From NCBI GenBank assembly GCA_051868045.1, contig JBJDZN010000041.1, positions 27,850 to 91,849 of the forward strand: a stretch of 64,000 nucleotides of DNA, given 5' to 3'. The notes beneath the pieces were generated by a model. It was given only the letters and a program-made list of their open reading frames with translations. It was not told the origin of the DNA and did not search any database. A program made the position numbers and the translations under genes. This DNA is from CAKSQF01 sp051868045. Lineage in GTDB: Bacteria; Bacillota; Clostridia; Oscillospirales; CAG-272. Below are positions 8,126 through 16,990 of the stretch, one piece after another. Position 1 is the first letter of the stretch. Each line of letters opens with the position of its first letter.

Positions 8126-9340
8126 ATGAACGACCAAATCTCAACTCCATCCCCCGAAGAAAAGCCGAAAAAGCAGAAGAAAAAGAAACCGCCCCTGAAG
8201 AAATCTCAGCTTGCTCTGCGCATTATCCTGATTGTCCTCGGCGTCCTGATTCTGCTCCTTCTGGCAGCAGGCATCACCCTCTATGCCCTGTTCTCCCACT
8301 ACTACAACAAGATTGAAATCATAGATCCTTTCGACACCAACAGCCCCTACTACTCCGAGGAAGAAATCATCTGGGACATTCCCGATGAAACCGACGATCC
8401 CAACGATCTCTTTTATCCCCCCGCCACATCGCCCACGGGAGGCAATCCCGAAACCGGGGATGCCCCTGCAACAGGCGAGGCTCCCACAACGGGGACGCCG
8501 CCGGTAACCGACACGCCGATCACGATTGAGGGTCCTCCCACCTCCGATGCAGGCTATGTGATGCAGTTTTCGGACAAGGTTCAGAACATCCTTCTGATCG
8601 GCACCGACGGGCGTACCGCCACGGAGCGGGGCAGATCGGACTCCATGATTCTTCTGACCATTAACGAGGAAACCAATCAGATCGTCATGACCTCCCTGAT
8701 GCGGGACATCTATCTTCACATTCCCGTGGTGGACACCTACAACCGGATCAATGCCGCCTACGCCTACGGCGGAGTTTCCCTGCTCGCCCAAACCATCGAG
8801 GAAAACTTCAAGATTCACATTGATAAGTACGTCCGGATCAATTTCACCGGATTTGAGGACGTCGTCGATATTTTGGGCGGGGTTGATGTTCAACTTAATG
8901 CCGACGAGATCAAGTTTGTGGGTCTGGAGGGTCAGGCAACGCCCGGTATCGTCCATCTGACGGGTGCCACTGCCCTGAAATTCTGCCGTTGCCGTTATCT
9001 GCCCAGAAACGGACTCAGCGGCGATTTTGCCCGCACGGCAAGACAGAGAGAGTTCCTGACTCTGATCTCTGACAAACTGAGAACGAAGTCCCTCTTTGAG
9101 ATCAACGATCTGCTTAACAGCTTCCTTCCGGAAGTCACCACCAATCTGACCAAGGATGAGCTGTTGTCCATGCTGATGAAGATCACCACCTACTTCAGCT
9201 ATGACATCAAGTCCTATTCCCTGCCCATCTCCGGCTCGTGGCAGTACGCTACCATCCGGGGAATGTCGGTTCTGTCCATCAACTTCAAGAAGAACTACGA
9301 AGCATTGGAGAAGATGATCAACGGCACCTACGAATCGTAA
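8126..9340 (+). CDS. LytR-CpsA-Psr (LCP) family cell-wall glycopolymer ligase
   Basis: LCP proteins attach teichoic-acid-like or capsular polymers to peptidoglycan on the outer face of the membrane. The frame is open from 7856, but AGAAAGGA at about 8110-8117 favours the ATG at 8126 (404 residues; the ATG at 8120 is too close). The N-terminus is a Lys-rich cytoplasmic tail (PKKQKKKK), then one TM helix (about 25-50), a Pro/Thr/Gly linker (about 90-140), and the LCP domain: NILLIGTDGR, RSDSMILLTIN, MTSLMRDIYL, NRINAAYAYGG and a late ARTARQREFL motif. The conserved Arg and Asp residues of the family are present. It is monocistronic. Confidence 0.9.
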   Translation: MNDQISTPSPEEKPKKQKKKKPPLKKSQLALRIILIVLGVLILLLLAAGITLYALFSHYYNKIEIIDPFDTNSPYYSEEEIIWDIPDETDDPNDLFYPPATSPTGGNPETGDAPATGEAPTTGTPPVTDTPITIEGPPTSDAGYVMQFSDKVQNILLIGTDGRTATERGRSDSMILLTINEETNQIVMTSLMRDIYLHIPVVDTYNRINAAYAYGGVSLLAQTIEENFKIHIDKYVRINFTGFEDVVDILGGVDVQLNADEIKFVGLEGQATPGIVHLTGATALKFCRCRYLPRNGLSGDFARTARQREFLTLISDKLRTKSLFEINDLLNSFLPEVTTNLTKDELLSMLMKITTYFSYDIKSYSLPISGSWQYATIRGMSVLSINFKKNYEALEKMINGTYES

Positions 9341-9371
9341 AAATCCTCGATAAAACCGCATATGGACCAAA

Positions 9372-9413
9372 GGGGCTGCAAAAAAGTGTGCGGACTTTCT
9401 TTACAGCCCCTTT
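9372..9413. terminator. bidirectional terminator, GGGGCTG type
   Basis: AGGGGCTG and CAGCCCCT arms with an inner AAAGT/ACTTT pairing, with T-runs at both outer edges. It separates the + LCP gene from the - pflA gene. Confidence 0.7.
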
Positions 9414-9441
9414 GGAACCCCACAAAAGCTTCAAAATAGAA

Positions 9442-9478
9442 ACAGAGCTGTCACACGGCAAATGGACAGCTCTGTTTG
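9442..9478. terminator. second hairpin between LCP gene and pflA
   Basis: ACAGAGCTGTC and GACAGCTCTGT arms are followed on the + strand by TTGTTTTT, a standard intrinsic terminator. It lies 34 bp before the 3' end of pflA. Confidence 0.7.
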
Positions 9479-9511
9479 TTTTTGGATTCATCGTTCGGTA
9501 TCTTTGCTCCG

Positions 9512-10237
9512 TCAGCCCTTCCATGCCTCATTGACAATGGCTTCGATTCTCGGAATTTCCTCTTTAGCAAAGGCAGGCGTATCCCCCAACGGGTAGGCAA
9601 TGCCCATCTTCTGATACTTGACCTTCCCCATGGTGTGATAGGGCAGAAGCTCCAGCTTTTCCACATTGGGATGCGCTTTCAGCCAAAGTCCCAGTTCGGT
9701 CAGTTCCTGCTCGTCATCGGTGATTCCGGGAACCACCACATGACGGATCCAGACCGGCTTTTGAATCTCCCTCAGATAATCGCCGAACTGCCGGATGGGG
9801 GCGGGGTCCCTGCCGGTCAGGCGGAGATGCCCTTCCCTGTCGGTATGCTTGATGTCCAGCATGACCAGATCGGTGACTTCCATCAGGCGGTCGATTTCCT
9901 CCCGGCGATCCTCGTCAAAGCAGATTCCGCAGGTGTCCAGTACCGTATGGATGCCCTCTGCCTTGGCACGGGCAAAGAGATCGGTGAGAAATGCCATCTG
10001 AAGCATGGGTTCCCCACCGGTGGCGGTAATGCCGCCGGTGGTATAGAAGGGACGGTTGCGGACCAGACGGGCGATCAGATCGGCAGAGTCGGTGTCCTTG
10101 CCGTCCGGAAGTTCCCATGTGTCGGGGTTATGGCAATAGAGACAGCGCATGGGACAGCCCTGAAAGAAGACCACGAACCGCACTCCGGGACCGTCCACGG
10201 TTCCGAAGGTCTCAACCGAATGAATTTTTCCGATCAT
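9512..10237 (-). CDS. pflA: pyruvate formate-lyase activating enzyme
   Basis: A radical-SAM enzyme that installs the glycyl radical on PflB. The start at 10237 gives 241 residues beginning MIGKIHSVETFGTVDGPG, as in the family, with AGGTG five bases upstream; the longer frame to 10294 adds an unlikely N-terminus. The [4Fe-4S] motif is C-x3-C-x2-C in GCPMRCLYCHNPDTW. TTGGITATGGEP is the SAM-binding GGE-type motif. The gene lies downstream of pflB on the same strand, separated by 370 bp of hairpin-rich DNA. Confidence 0.95.
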   Translation of the reverse strand: MIGKIHSVETFGTVDGPGVRFVVFFQGCPMRCLYCHNPDTWELPDGKDTDSADLIARLVRNRPFYTTGGITATGGEPMLQMAFLTDLFARAKAEGIHTVLDTCGICFDEDRREEIDRLMEVTDLVMLDIKHTDREGHLRLTGRDPAPIRQFGDYLREIQKPVWIRHVVVPGITDDEQELTELGLWLKAHPNVEKLELLPYHTMGKVKYQKMGIAYPLGDTPAFAKEEIPRIEAIVNEAWKG

Positions 10238-10607
10238 ACCGTCACCTGCCTGAAAAATTTTGCGGTACCGTCCCGCCTGTGCAGGGCATTTCATCCTTGC
10301 CCGATCTTCTTTTTACAGAAGTTTCTGAGGATTGAAGAGGACTGTAAAAAATGGAAGTACTGTCATTTTGTACAAAAGTTTTCGCCCGCCTTTTTCAAAA
10401 GGCGGTGGGGTCGAGGGCGCATAGCCCTCGTCGCACTCCGCAGAGTGCGAAATTCCCCTCGGCGCTTCTCTTTTTGCTAAGCTTTTTCTCTTGCGCCTTT
10501 TGGGTCAAGAGAAAAAGCGGGTGTTGAATTTGTGCATTTTGACAGTCCACGATGAAAATTGTGGACTTTTTTTACAGCCCCTTTTTATAGAGCATCAAAC
10601 GTATTCC
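10238..10607. other. pflB-pflA intergenic region with a multi-hairpin element
   Basis: No gene is visible. The segment 10385-10517 is a row of hairpins: CCGCC...GGCGG at 10385-10405, GAGGGC/GCCCTC at 10413-10429, CGCACTC/GAGTGCG at 10432-10449 and a long CTTTTTCTCTTG/CAAGAGAAAAAG pair at about 10482-10517. A further GTCCAC/GTGGAC hairpin lies near 10543-10565. The pattern resembles dispersed intergenic elements of Ruminococcaceae genomes; whether it is transcribed with pfl is unknown. Confidence 0.55.
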
Positions 10608-12839
10608 TTACAGGCTCTCGTGGAAGGTTCTGGAAATCACCTCATCCTGCTGTGCTTTGGTCAGCTTGATGAAGTTGACCGCATAGCCGGACACACGGAT
10701 GGTCAGCTGAGGATAGTTTTCGGGATGCTTCTGGGCATCCAGCAGGGTCTCACGGGTGAAGACATTGACGTTCAGGTGATGTCCGCCCTTCTGTGCATAG
10801 CCGTCCAGCAGGGCAATCAGATTGTCCTCACGGTTCTTCTCATCTCTGCCAAGGGCATCGGGAACAATGGAGAAGGTGTTGGAAATGCCGTCCTGTGCAA
10901 GCATGAAGGGAATCTTCGCTACCGATGCCAGCGATGCCACTGCACCGGAGGAATCTCTGCCGTGCATGGGGTTTGCACCGGGAGCAAAAGGCTGACCTGC
11001 CTTTCTGCCGTCGGGAGTTGCACCCGTATTCTTACCGTACATGACGTTGGAGGTGATGGTCAGTACAGAAGTGGTGATGATGCCGCCTCTGTAAGTAGGA
11101 TTCTCAGACAGATAGCCCATAAACAGGCGGAGAACCTCTTTTGCCAGGCTGTCCACACGGTCATCATCATTGCCGTACTTGGGATAATCGCCCTCGACGA
11201 TATAATCCACAACCAGACCCTTCTCGTCACGGACGGTCTTGACCTTGGCGTACTTGATGGCGGACAGGGAGTCTGCGACCACCGAGAATCCGGCAATACC
11301 GGTTGCAAACCATCTCTCAACGTTACGGTCGTGAAGTGCCATCTGGAGACGCTCGTAGGAGTACTTGTCGTGCATATAATGAATGACGTTCAGTGCGTTG
11401 ACGTAAACCTTCGCCAGCCACTTCATCATAGCCTTGTAGCGGGTCATGACCTCGTCAAAATCCAGATACTCGGAGGTAATGGGTCTGCTTTCGGGACCGA
11501 CCTGAACGCCGGTCATCTCATCCACGCCGCCGTTGATGGCATACAGCAGGCACTTGGCAAGATTGGCTCTTGCACCGAAGAACTGCATCTCCTTGCCGAT
11601 TCGCATGGAGGACACGCAGCAGGCAATGCCGTAGTCGTCGCCGTGTACGGGACGCATAACGTCGTCGTTCTCATACTGGATTGCCGAGTGCTTGATGGAG
11701 GTCTCGGCACAGAAACGCTTGAAGTTTTCAGGGAGCTTTACCGACCAAAGAATGGTCATATTGGGTTCGGGAGCGGCACCCAGATTGTTCAGGGTGTTCA
11801 GATAACGGTAGGACATCTTGGTAACCATATGTCTGCCGTCCAGCGCAACGCCGCCGATGGATTCGGTAACCCATGTTGGATCGCCTGCGAACAGGTTGTT
11901 GTAATCGGGGGTACGGGCAAATTTCACCAGACGGAGCTTCATGATGAACTGATCCACGAACTCCTGAATTTCCTTCTCGGTGAAGGTGTGATTGATCAGG
12001 TCACGGGTCGCATAGATGTCCAGGAAGGTGGAGGTTCTGCCCAGCGACATTGCCGCACCGTTCTGCTCCTTCACGGCAGCAAGATAGCCGAAATAGAGTG
12101 CCTGAATGGCTTCCTGCACGTTGGTTGCAGGCTTCGAAATATCACAGTCGTAAATCTTTGCCAGTTCCTTGAGAAGTTTCAGCGCACGAACCTGCTCAGC
12201 AATTTCCTCACGCTCACGGATGACCGATTCGGTCATGACACCGCTGCTGGTATTCTCCATCTGGGATGCCTTATCCTCGATCAGTCGGTCCACACCGTAC
12301 AGAGCCACTCTGCGGTAGTCGCCGATAATCCGTCCTCTGCCGTAGGCATCGGGCAGTCCGGTAATAATATGATTGGAGCGGCAAACCCGCATTTCGGGAG
12401 TATAGGCATCAAAAACGCCTGCATTGTGGGTCTTTCTGTGGATCGTGAAGAACTCCTGCATTTCGGGATCAACCGTGTAGCCGTAAGCTGCGCACGCCTG
12501 AGTTGCCATACGGATGCCGCCGTAGGGCTGGAAGGCGCGCTTGAAGGGCTTGTCGGTCTGGAATCCGACAATCTTCTCCTTCTCCTTATCCAGATAACCG
12601 GCAGCGTGAGAGGTAATGGTGGATACGGTCCTGGTGTCCATATCCAGAACGCCGCCCGCCTCTCTCTCCTGCTTGTTCAGCTCCATGACCTGCTTCCAAA
12701 GAGCCTTCGTGTCCTCGGTAGGACCTTCCAGAAAAGAGGCATCTCCGTCATAGGGAGTGTAATTCTTCAGGATAAAATCCCGAACGTTGATTTCACTCTC
12801 CCATGCGCCGCCGACAAATCCATTCCATGCGTTTTCCAT
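10608..12839 (-). CDS. pflB: pyruvate formate-lyase (formate C-acetyltransferase)
   Basis: A glycyl-radical enzyme that cleaves pyruvate with CoA to acetyl-CoA and formate, the key step of mixed-acid fermentation without oxygen. The 743 residues match the family. The paired catalytic cysteines are C407-C408 (IACCVSSM), and the radical glycine is G718 in VSGYAVNFIKLT, 26 residues from the C-terminus. The N-terminus begins NAWNGFVGGAW and a GAAAGGAT site precedes the ATG. A strong promoter lies about 200 bp upstream, leaving a long leader. Confidence 0.98.
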   Translation of the reverse strand: MENAWNGFVGGAWESEINVRDFILKNYTPYDGDASFLEGPTEDTKALWKQVMELNKQEREAGGVLDMDTRTVSTITSHAAGYLDKEKEKIVGFQTDKPFKRAFQPYGGIRMATQACAAYGYTVDPEMQEFFTIHRKTHNAGVFDAYTPEMRVCRSNHIITGLPDAYGRGRIIGDYRRVALYGVDRLIEDKASQMENTSSGVMTESVIREREEIAEQVRALKLLKELAKIYDCDISKPATNVQEAIQALYFGYLAAVKEQNGAAMSLGRTSTFLDIYATRDLINHTFTEKEIQEFVDQFIMKLRLVKFARTPDYNNLFAGDPTWVTESIGGVALDGRHMVTKMSYRYLNTLNNLGAAPEPNMTILWSVKLPENFKRFCAETSIKHSAIQYENDDVMRPVHGDDYGIACCVSSMRIGKEMQFFGARANLAKCLLYAINGGVDEMTGVQVGPESRPITSEYLDFDEVMTRYKAMMKWLAKVYVNALNVIHYMHDKYSYERLQMALHDRNVERWFATGIAGFSVVADSLSAIKYAKVKTVRDEKGLVVDYIVEGDYPKYGNDDDRVDSLAKEVLRLFMGYLSENPTYRGGIITTSVLTITSNVMYGKNTGATPDGRKAGQPFAPGANPMHGRDSSGAVASLASVAKIPFMLAQDGISNTFSIVPDALGRDEKNREDNLIALLDGYAQKGGHHLNVNVFTRETLLDAQKHPENYPQLTIRVSGYAVNFIKLTKAQQDEVISRTFHESL

Positions 12840-13046
12840 TTTTCATTCCATCCTTTCAAACTTAAAACCATTCTCGACAAAACGGGTTCCTTTCATTCCG
12901 TTCTGCCGAATTATGCAATAAAAAAGGCGCAGACATCCAGGTCTTATGCGGCATATGCCGCAATCAACTGCCCAGACGGTCGGCGCATACAGATCATATT
13001 CCCCCGTGGTTCACCACAAATCCGTCAGTCATATGATCCTGATAAC

Positions 13047-13076
13047 AGTATAACACATTCATTCCCTTTTTGTCAA
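13047..13076 (-). promoter_or_regulatory. promoter of pflB
   Basis: On the - strand TTGACA (13071-13076), 18-bp spacer, TATACT (13047-13052). Transcription would begin near 13040 and give a leader of about 200 nt. Confidence 0.75.
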
Positions 13077-13244
13077 GGGTCCTTTCTGATTTTTTTGAAT
13101 TTCGGAGGTTGGCACAAAAACCGGTGATTTTACCGGTTTTGCTTTGTCAAAAATTCCGGACGTCTCCGCCGTTTCCTGCCAAGTCCGACAGGGCGTTCCA
13201 TTGCTGTTTTTTTGGGAATCGCTCCAAAATCTTTATTTTACATC

Positions 13245-13273
13245 TTGCAAAGAGCCGAAAAATATGCTATAAT
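13245..13273 (+). promoter_or_regulatory. promoter of the GH18-like lipoprotein gene
   Basis: TTGCAA (13245-13250), 17-bp spacer, TATAAT (13268-13273); the start codon is at 13360 behind TAGGAGAG. Confidence 0.7.
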
Positions 13274-13359
13274 AGGGTCAGACACCCGGCGGAAATCAAA
13301 AATCAGGCAAATTTTTTTCGATTATCCGCCAAAAATCGGTTATACTAGGAGAGTAAAAC

Positions 13360-14376
13360 ATGAAAAACCAAAGTAAACGCATTTCTTCCCTGCTCTGCAC
13401 CCTTCTTCTGTCCGCTTCCTTCATCCTGACCGGATGTGACGGCGGCACCTCTTCGGTGACCACGGACGGTACCACCCAAAACACCGACAATCTGACCGCA
13501 ACCGAGGAAACCTCCGCTCCCGAAACCACCCCTCTCACCGAACCCGCCATTGAAGATGACGGATGGGTGACGGCCTTCTTCGGCGGCGGACCCCTCGTAA
13601 CCGGACTCATCAGCCGTACCGGCTATCTTGAGCAGATCCGCAATTCGGGCTACGACACCGTCATCGTCTGGTCGGTTCATGTCCATGACGACGGTTCCCT
13701 GTGGCTCAACGATGTCGAAGTCGCAAGGGACGGCGAAATTGTCGCAAATAGCCGATATACGGCAACATGGAACCAGATCAAGGGCGGAGACTCCACCGTC
13801 AACCGTGTGGAACTGTCCGTCGGCGCATGGGGCTGTGCGGATTTTGAGAACATCGGAACGCTGATGGCTCGGGACGGCACCGGCAGCGACACCGTTCTCT
13901 ACAAGAACTTCAAGGCACTGATCGACGCCTATGACGCCGATGCCGTCAACTTCGACGACGAAAGCTGCTATGATGTGAACGTTCTGACCGATTTCGGCAA
14001 AATGTGCGAAGATATGGGCGTCAAGGTCACTCTCTGCCCCTACACCAGGATGGATATGTGGGTGCAGGTCAAGGAAAATCTCGGCGACAACGTGGATCGT
14101 GTCTATGTTCAGTGCTATGACGGCGGTGCAGGAAACGTTTCCCAGCTCAGCACTTGGAAGCGTGCCTTCGGAATGGACGTTATCCCCGGTCTTTGGGCAT
14201 CCAGAACCGACATTTCCACCACTTCGGACTTCCTTTCTTCCAACGAGAAATACATCACCGGCTGTTTCTTCTGGCTCTACGATGAAATGGCAACCATGAC
14301 CTCCCCCCGTTCCTTTGAGGATTACGCCGCCGTGGTCAATGATGCCAACAAGTTTGCCGAGAGCGAGGATCAGTAA
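13360..14376 (+). CDS. lipoprotein with a GH18-like barrel domain
   Basis: The 338-residue product begins with a lipoprotein signal peptide ending in LTGC (lipidated Cys26), followed by a Thr/Glu-rich linker to about residue 65. The rest looks like a TIM-barrel glycosidase of GH18 type: SVGAWGCADF resembles a beta-3 strand, and DADAVNFDDES (about 195-205) resembles the DGxxxDxE catalytic strand. VYVQCYDGG and GCFFWLYDEM would be later strands. The usual DxxDxDxE spacing is not exact, so activity is uncertain; a non-catalytic sugar-binding protein is possible. It is expected on the outer membrane face. Confidence 0.6.
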   Translation: MKNQSKRISSLLCTLLLSASFILTGCDGGTSSVTTDGTTQNTDNLTATEETSAPETTPLTEPAIEDDGWVTAFFGGGPLVTGLISRTGYLEQIRNSGYDTVIVWSVHVHDDGSLWLNDVEVARDGEIVANSRYTATWNQIKGGDSTVNRVELSVGAWGCADFENIGTLMARDGTGSDTVLYKNFKALIDAYDADAVNFDDESCYDVNVLTDFGKMCEDMGVKVTLCPYTRMDMWVQVKENLGDNVDRVYVQCYDGGAGNVSQLSTWKRAFGMDVIPGLWASRTDISTTSDFLSSNEKYITGCFFWLYDEMATMTSPRSFEDYAAVVNDANKFAESEDQ

Positions 14377-14460
14377 CGGCAGTTTCCTTCTCCTTGCGGT
14401 CCTTCCAAAAGGAGAAGGTTCAAATCCATTTTGCTTACAATGACAGAACGGAGGATTTTG

Positions 14461-15174
14461 ATGCCATTTTTCTATATGGATTGGCTATATATCCTGCTGG
14501 TTCTTCCGGCAGTGATCTTTGCCATGATCGCCGGTGTAAAGGTGAACAGCACCTTCAATCGCTATTCGGAACAGATCAGCCGCAGAGGAATCACCGGTCG
14601 GGAGGCAGCCGAACGGATCCTTGCCTCCAACGGACTCAGTCACATCCGGATAGAGCGGATCAACGGCAAGTTGACGGATCACTACGATCCACGGGCGGAA
14701 GTGATCCGCCTGTCGCCCGACGTCTATAACGGAACCTCCACTGCCGCCATCGGGGTTGCCGCCCACGAGGTCGGTCATGCCATTCAGAAGTCAGAAAATT
14801 ATGCTCCTTTGAGGATTCGCAACGCCATCATTCCGATAACCAATGTCGGCTCCAAACTGGCATTGCCCCTGATTCTTCTTGGTCTTATTCTGACATCGGT
14901 AGGCTCTCAGTTTATCTGGATCGCCTATGCGGGGGTGATCTGCTTCGGACTGTCCACCCTGTTCCAATTGGTGACCCTGCCCACCGAATTTGACGCCAGC
15001 CGCAGAGCCATGCGCTGTCTGGAGTCCTACGGAATTCTGGACGAAGATGAACTTCAAGGTTCGAGAAAGGTTCTGACGGCTGCCGCCATGACCTATGTCG
15101 CCGCCCTTGCCGTCTCTCTGATGCAACTGCTCCGCCTGCTGATCATCGTCGGCGGAAACCGGAATCGGAGATAA
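14461..15174 (+). CDS. membrane zinc metallopeptidase (YugP/Zn_peptidase_2 family)
   Basis: A 237-residue membrane protein with an N-terminal TM helix (about 5-25), the zinc-binding HEVGHAIQ (H104 region), two or three TM helices (about 125-175), and the conserved downstream LPTEFDASRRAM, where the Glu is the likely third ligand. A C-terminal TM follows. This matches the YugP-like family exactly in order; its physiological substrate is unknown. CGGAGGA at about 14449-14455 supports the ATG at 14461 over an upstream TTG. Confidence 0.9.
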   Translation: MPFFYMDWLYILLVLPAVIFAMIAGVKVNSTFNRYSEQISRRGITGREAAERILASNGLSHIRIERINGKLTDHYDPRAEVIRLSPDVYNGTSTAAIGVAAHEVGHAIQKSENYAPLRIRNAIIPITNVGSKLALPLILLGLILTSVGSQFIWIAYAGVICFGLSTLFQLVTLPTEFDASRRAMRCLESYGILDEDELQGSRKVLTAAAMTYVAALAVSLMQLLRLLIIVGGNRNRR

Positions 15175-15218
15175 GAGTCAAATCGAGAGATACCGATAAA
15201 GCAATGGCAAATCAAATC

Positions 15219-15260
15219 AACCGAGGCAATCGCACGAAAGTGCCGTTGCCTCGGTTTTGA
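15219..15260. terminator. terminator between convergent zinc peptidase and atp operon
   Basis: AACCGAGGCAA and TTGCCTCGGTT form the stem, with an inner GCAC-GAAA-GTGC hairpin, followed on the + strand by TTGATATTT. Placed between two convergent transcription units, it probably acts in both directions. Confidence 0.75.
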
Positions 15261-15279
15261 TATTTGGAAGGAATAAAAC

Positions 15280-15549
15280 TCAATCCTCGTCCTCTTTGAC
15301 AAAGGTGGAGCAAAGCAGGATCGTACCGTCCTTGGTGACGGTCAGCAGTCCACCCTCGGTATGGGCGGTCAGCTCCCGATCCTCCTCCAGAAGGATCCGG
15401 CACTTTCCCGGACGAACGGTGGTAATCATGGGGATATGCCCCGCCAGCACCGCCAGATCACCCAGTGCGCCCCTGAGCATCAGTCCCTCAGCCTGCCCGT
15501 CAAAGACCGATCCGTCGGGCGTGGAAACCGTCAATCGAAAGCTGCTCAT
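15280..15549 (-). CDS. atpC: F-type ATP synthase epsilon subunit, short form
   Basis: Part of the central stalk of F1. At 89 residues it contains only the N-terminal beta-sandwich (FRLTVSTPDGSVFDGQAE, GDLAVLAGHIPMITTVRPG) and ends at FVKEDED. Typical epsilon subunits have about 130-140 residues with a C-terminal two-helix domain that inhibits ATP hydrolysis. The stop is followed by non-coding DNA and a terminator, and no helical remnant appears in another frame. It overlaps atpD by 4 bp and is the last gene of the operon. Confidence 0.93.
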   Translation of the reverse strand: MSSFRLTVSTPDGSVFDGQAEGLMLRGALGDLAVLAGHIPMITTVRPGKCRILLEEDRELTAHTEGGLLTVTKDGTILLCSTFVKEDED

Positions 15550-16946
15550 TCGGTTTCCGCCTTCTTCGCCTTTTCCACTGCCTCGTCAATGGTTCCAACA
15601 TACAGGAACGCCGACTCGGGCAGATCGTCGTGCTTACCGTCGATGATCTCGGCAAATCCCCGTACCGTCTCGGACAGGGGAACGTATACGCCGTGGAATC
15701 CGTTGAACTTTTCGGACACAAACAGGGGCTGGGAAAGGAATCGCTGAATCTTTCTGGCTCTCGACACCAGCAGCTTGTCGTCATCCGACAGCTCATCCAT
15801 ACCCATGATGGCGATGATGTCCATCAGTTCCTTGTATCTCTGGAGGATTCGCTGAACCTCTCTTGCCACACGGTAATGCTCCTCTCCCACAAGATCGGGG
15901 GACAGGATCCGGCTGGTGGACTCCAGAGGGTCAACCGCAGGATAGATACCCTGGGTAGCGATGCTGCGGGCAAGAACGGTGGTGGCGTCCAGATGGGCGA
16001 AAGTCGTGGCGGGAGCAGGGTCGGTCAGGTCATCGGCAGGCACATAGACCGCCTGTACCGAGGTGATGGACCCCCGCTTAGTGGAGGTAATCCGTTCCTG
16101 AAGGGCACCCATTTCGTTTGCCAGGGTGGGCTGATAGCCCACCGCCGAGGGCATACGTCCCAGCAGTGCCGATACCTCGGAACCTGCCTGAGTGAATCGG
16201 AAAATGTTGTCGATAAACAGCAGCACGTCCTGACCCTCGGTGTCACGGAAGTATTCCGCCATGGTCAGACCCGACAGACCTACCCGCATTCTCGCTCCGG
16301 GAGGCTCGTTCATCTGCCCGTAGACCAGTGCGGTACTGTTCAGAACCCCCGACTGCATCATTTCATAATAGAGGTCGTTACCCTCACGGGTACGCTCGCC
16401 GACTCCGGTGAAGACCGAAATGCCGCCGTGCTCCTTGGCGATGTTATGAATCAGCTCCATGATCAGGACGGTCTTGCCCACGCCTGCACCGCCGAACAGA
16501 CCGATCTTACCGCCCTTAGCGTAGGGACAGATCAGGTCGATGACCTTGATGCCGGTCTCCAGAATCTCGGTGGAGGTTGCAAGTTCATCGTAATCAGGAG
16601 GGGGACGGTGGATCGACCACTTTTCCACGCCTTCAGGATCGGGCTTGTTGTCCACAGCCTGACCCAGGACGTTGAAGATTCGTCCCAGCGTTTCCCTTCC
16701 CACGGGGACGCTGATGGGCGCACCCGTATCGGTGACAGGAGTACCCCGTTTCAGACCGTCGGTAGATGCCATGGCGATACAGCGTGCGGTATTGTCGCCG
16801 ATGTGCTGGGCGACCTCCACGGTCAGGGTTCGGTCGCCGATGGGAACGGTCAGTGCGTTATTCAGCGAAGGAAGCTCGCCTTCCGCAAAGCGAACATCCA
16901 CCACAGGTCCCATAACCTGTGCAACGCTGCCGATTGATTTGCTCAT
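15546..16946 (-). CDS. atpD: F-type ATP synthase beta subunit
   Basis: The catalytic subunit of F1. The 466 residues carry Walker A GGAGVGKTVL at about 153-162, the catalytic GERTREGNDL, Walker B VLLFIDNIFRFTQAG and the ALLGRMPSAVGYQPTLA stretch. DELSDDD (DELSEED-type) near 385-391 is the rotor-contact motif. A GAAAGGAAAA site precedes the ATG. Length and order are normal, with atpG upstream and atpC overlapping downstream. Confidence 0.98.
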   Translation of the reverse strand: MSKSIGSVAQVMGPVVDVRFAEGELPSLNNALTVPIGDRTLTVEVAQHIGDNTARCIAMASTDGLKRGTPVTDTGAPISVPVGRETLGRIFNVLGQAVDNKPDPEGVEKWSIHRPPPDYDELATSTEILETGIKVIDLICPYAKGGKIGLFGGAGVGKTVLIMELIHNIAKEHGGISVFTGVGERTREGNDLYYEMMQSGVLNSTALVYGQMNEPPGARMRVGLSGLTMAEYFRDTEGQDVLLFIDNIFRFTQAGSEVSALLGRMPSAVGYQPTLANEMGALQERITSTKRGSITSVQAVYVPADDLTDPAPATTFAHLDATTVLARSIATQGIYPAVDPLESTSRILSPDLVGEEHYRVAREVQRILQRYKELMDIIAIMGMDELSDDDKLLVSRARKIQRFLSQPLFVSEKFNGFHGVYVPLSETVRGFAEIIDGKHDDLPESAFLYVGTIDEAVEKAKKAETE

Positions 16947-16990
16947 ATTCTGATTTTCCTTTCTCGGACAGAGGACGGAACGTTCCCGGA

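Larger units (their letters stand above)
12840..13359. other. divergent intergenic region upstream of pflB, 520 bp
   Basis: It holds the pflB promoter (13047-13076, - strand) and leader and the + strand promoter at 13245-13273. In the pflB leader there is a perfect 16-bp palindrome TGCGGCATATGCCGCA (12947-12962) and an inverted repeat GTGGT-TC-ACCAC (13006-13017). I see no open frame with a ribosome binding site. Confidence 0.6.

Noticed and set aside
10491..13127. Very long open frame antisense to pflB
   Set aside because: It is a GC-rich shadow of pflB's codons, has no ribosome binding site, and its translation has no recognisable domain.
14411..14430. GGTTCAAATCC, a T-loop-like string
   Set aside because: No flanking acceptor or anticodon stems; it follows a CCTTCTCC/GGAGAAGG hairpin between two genes.
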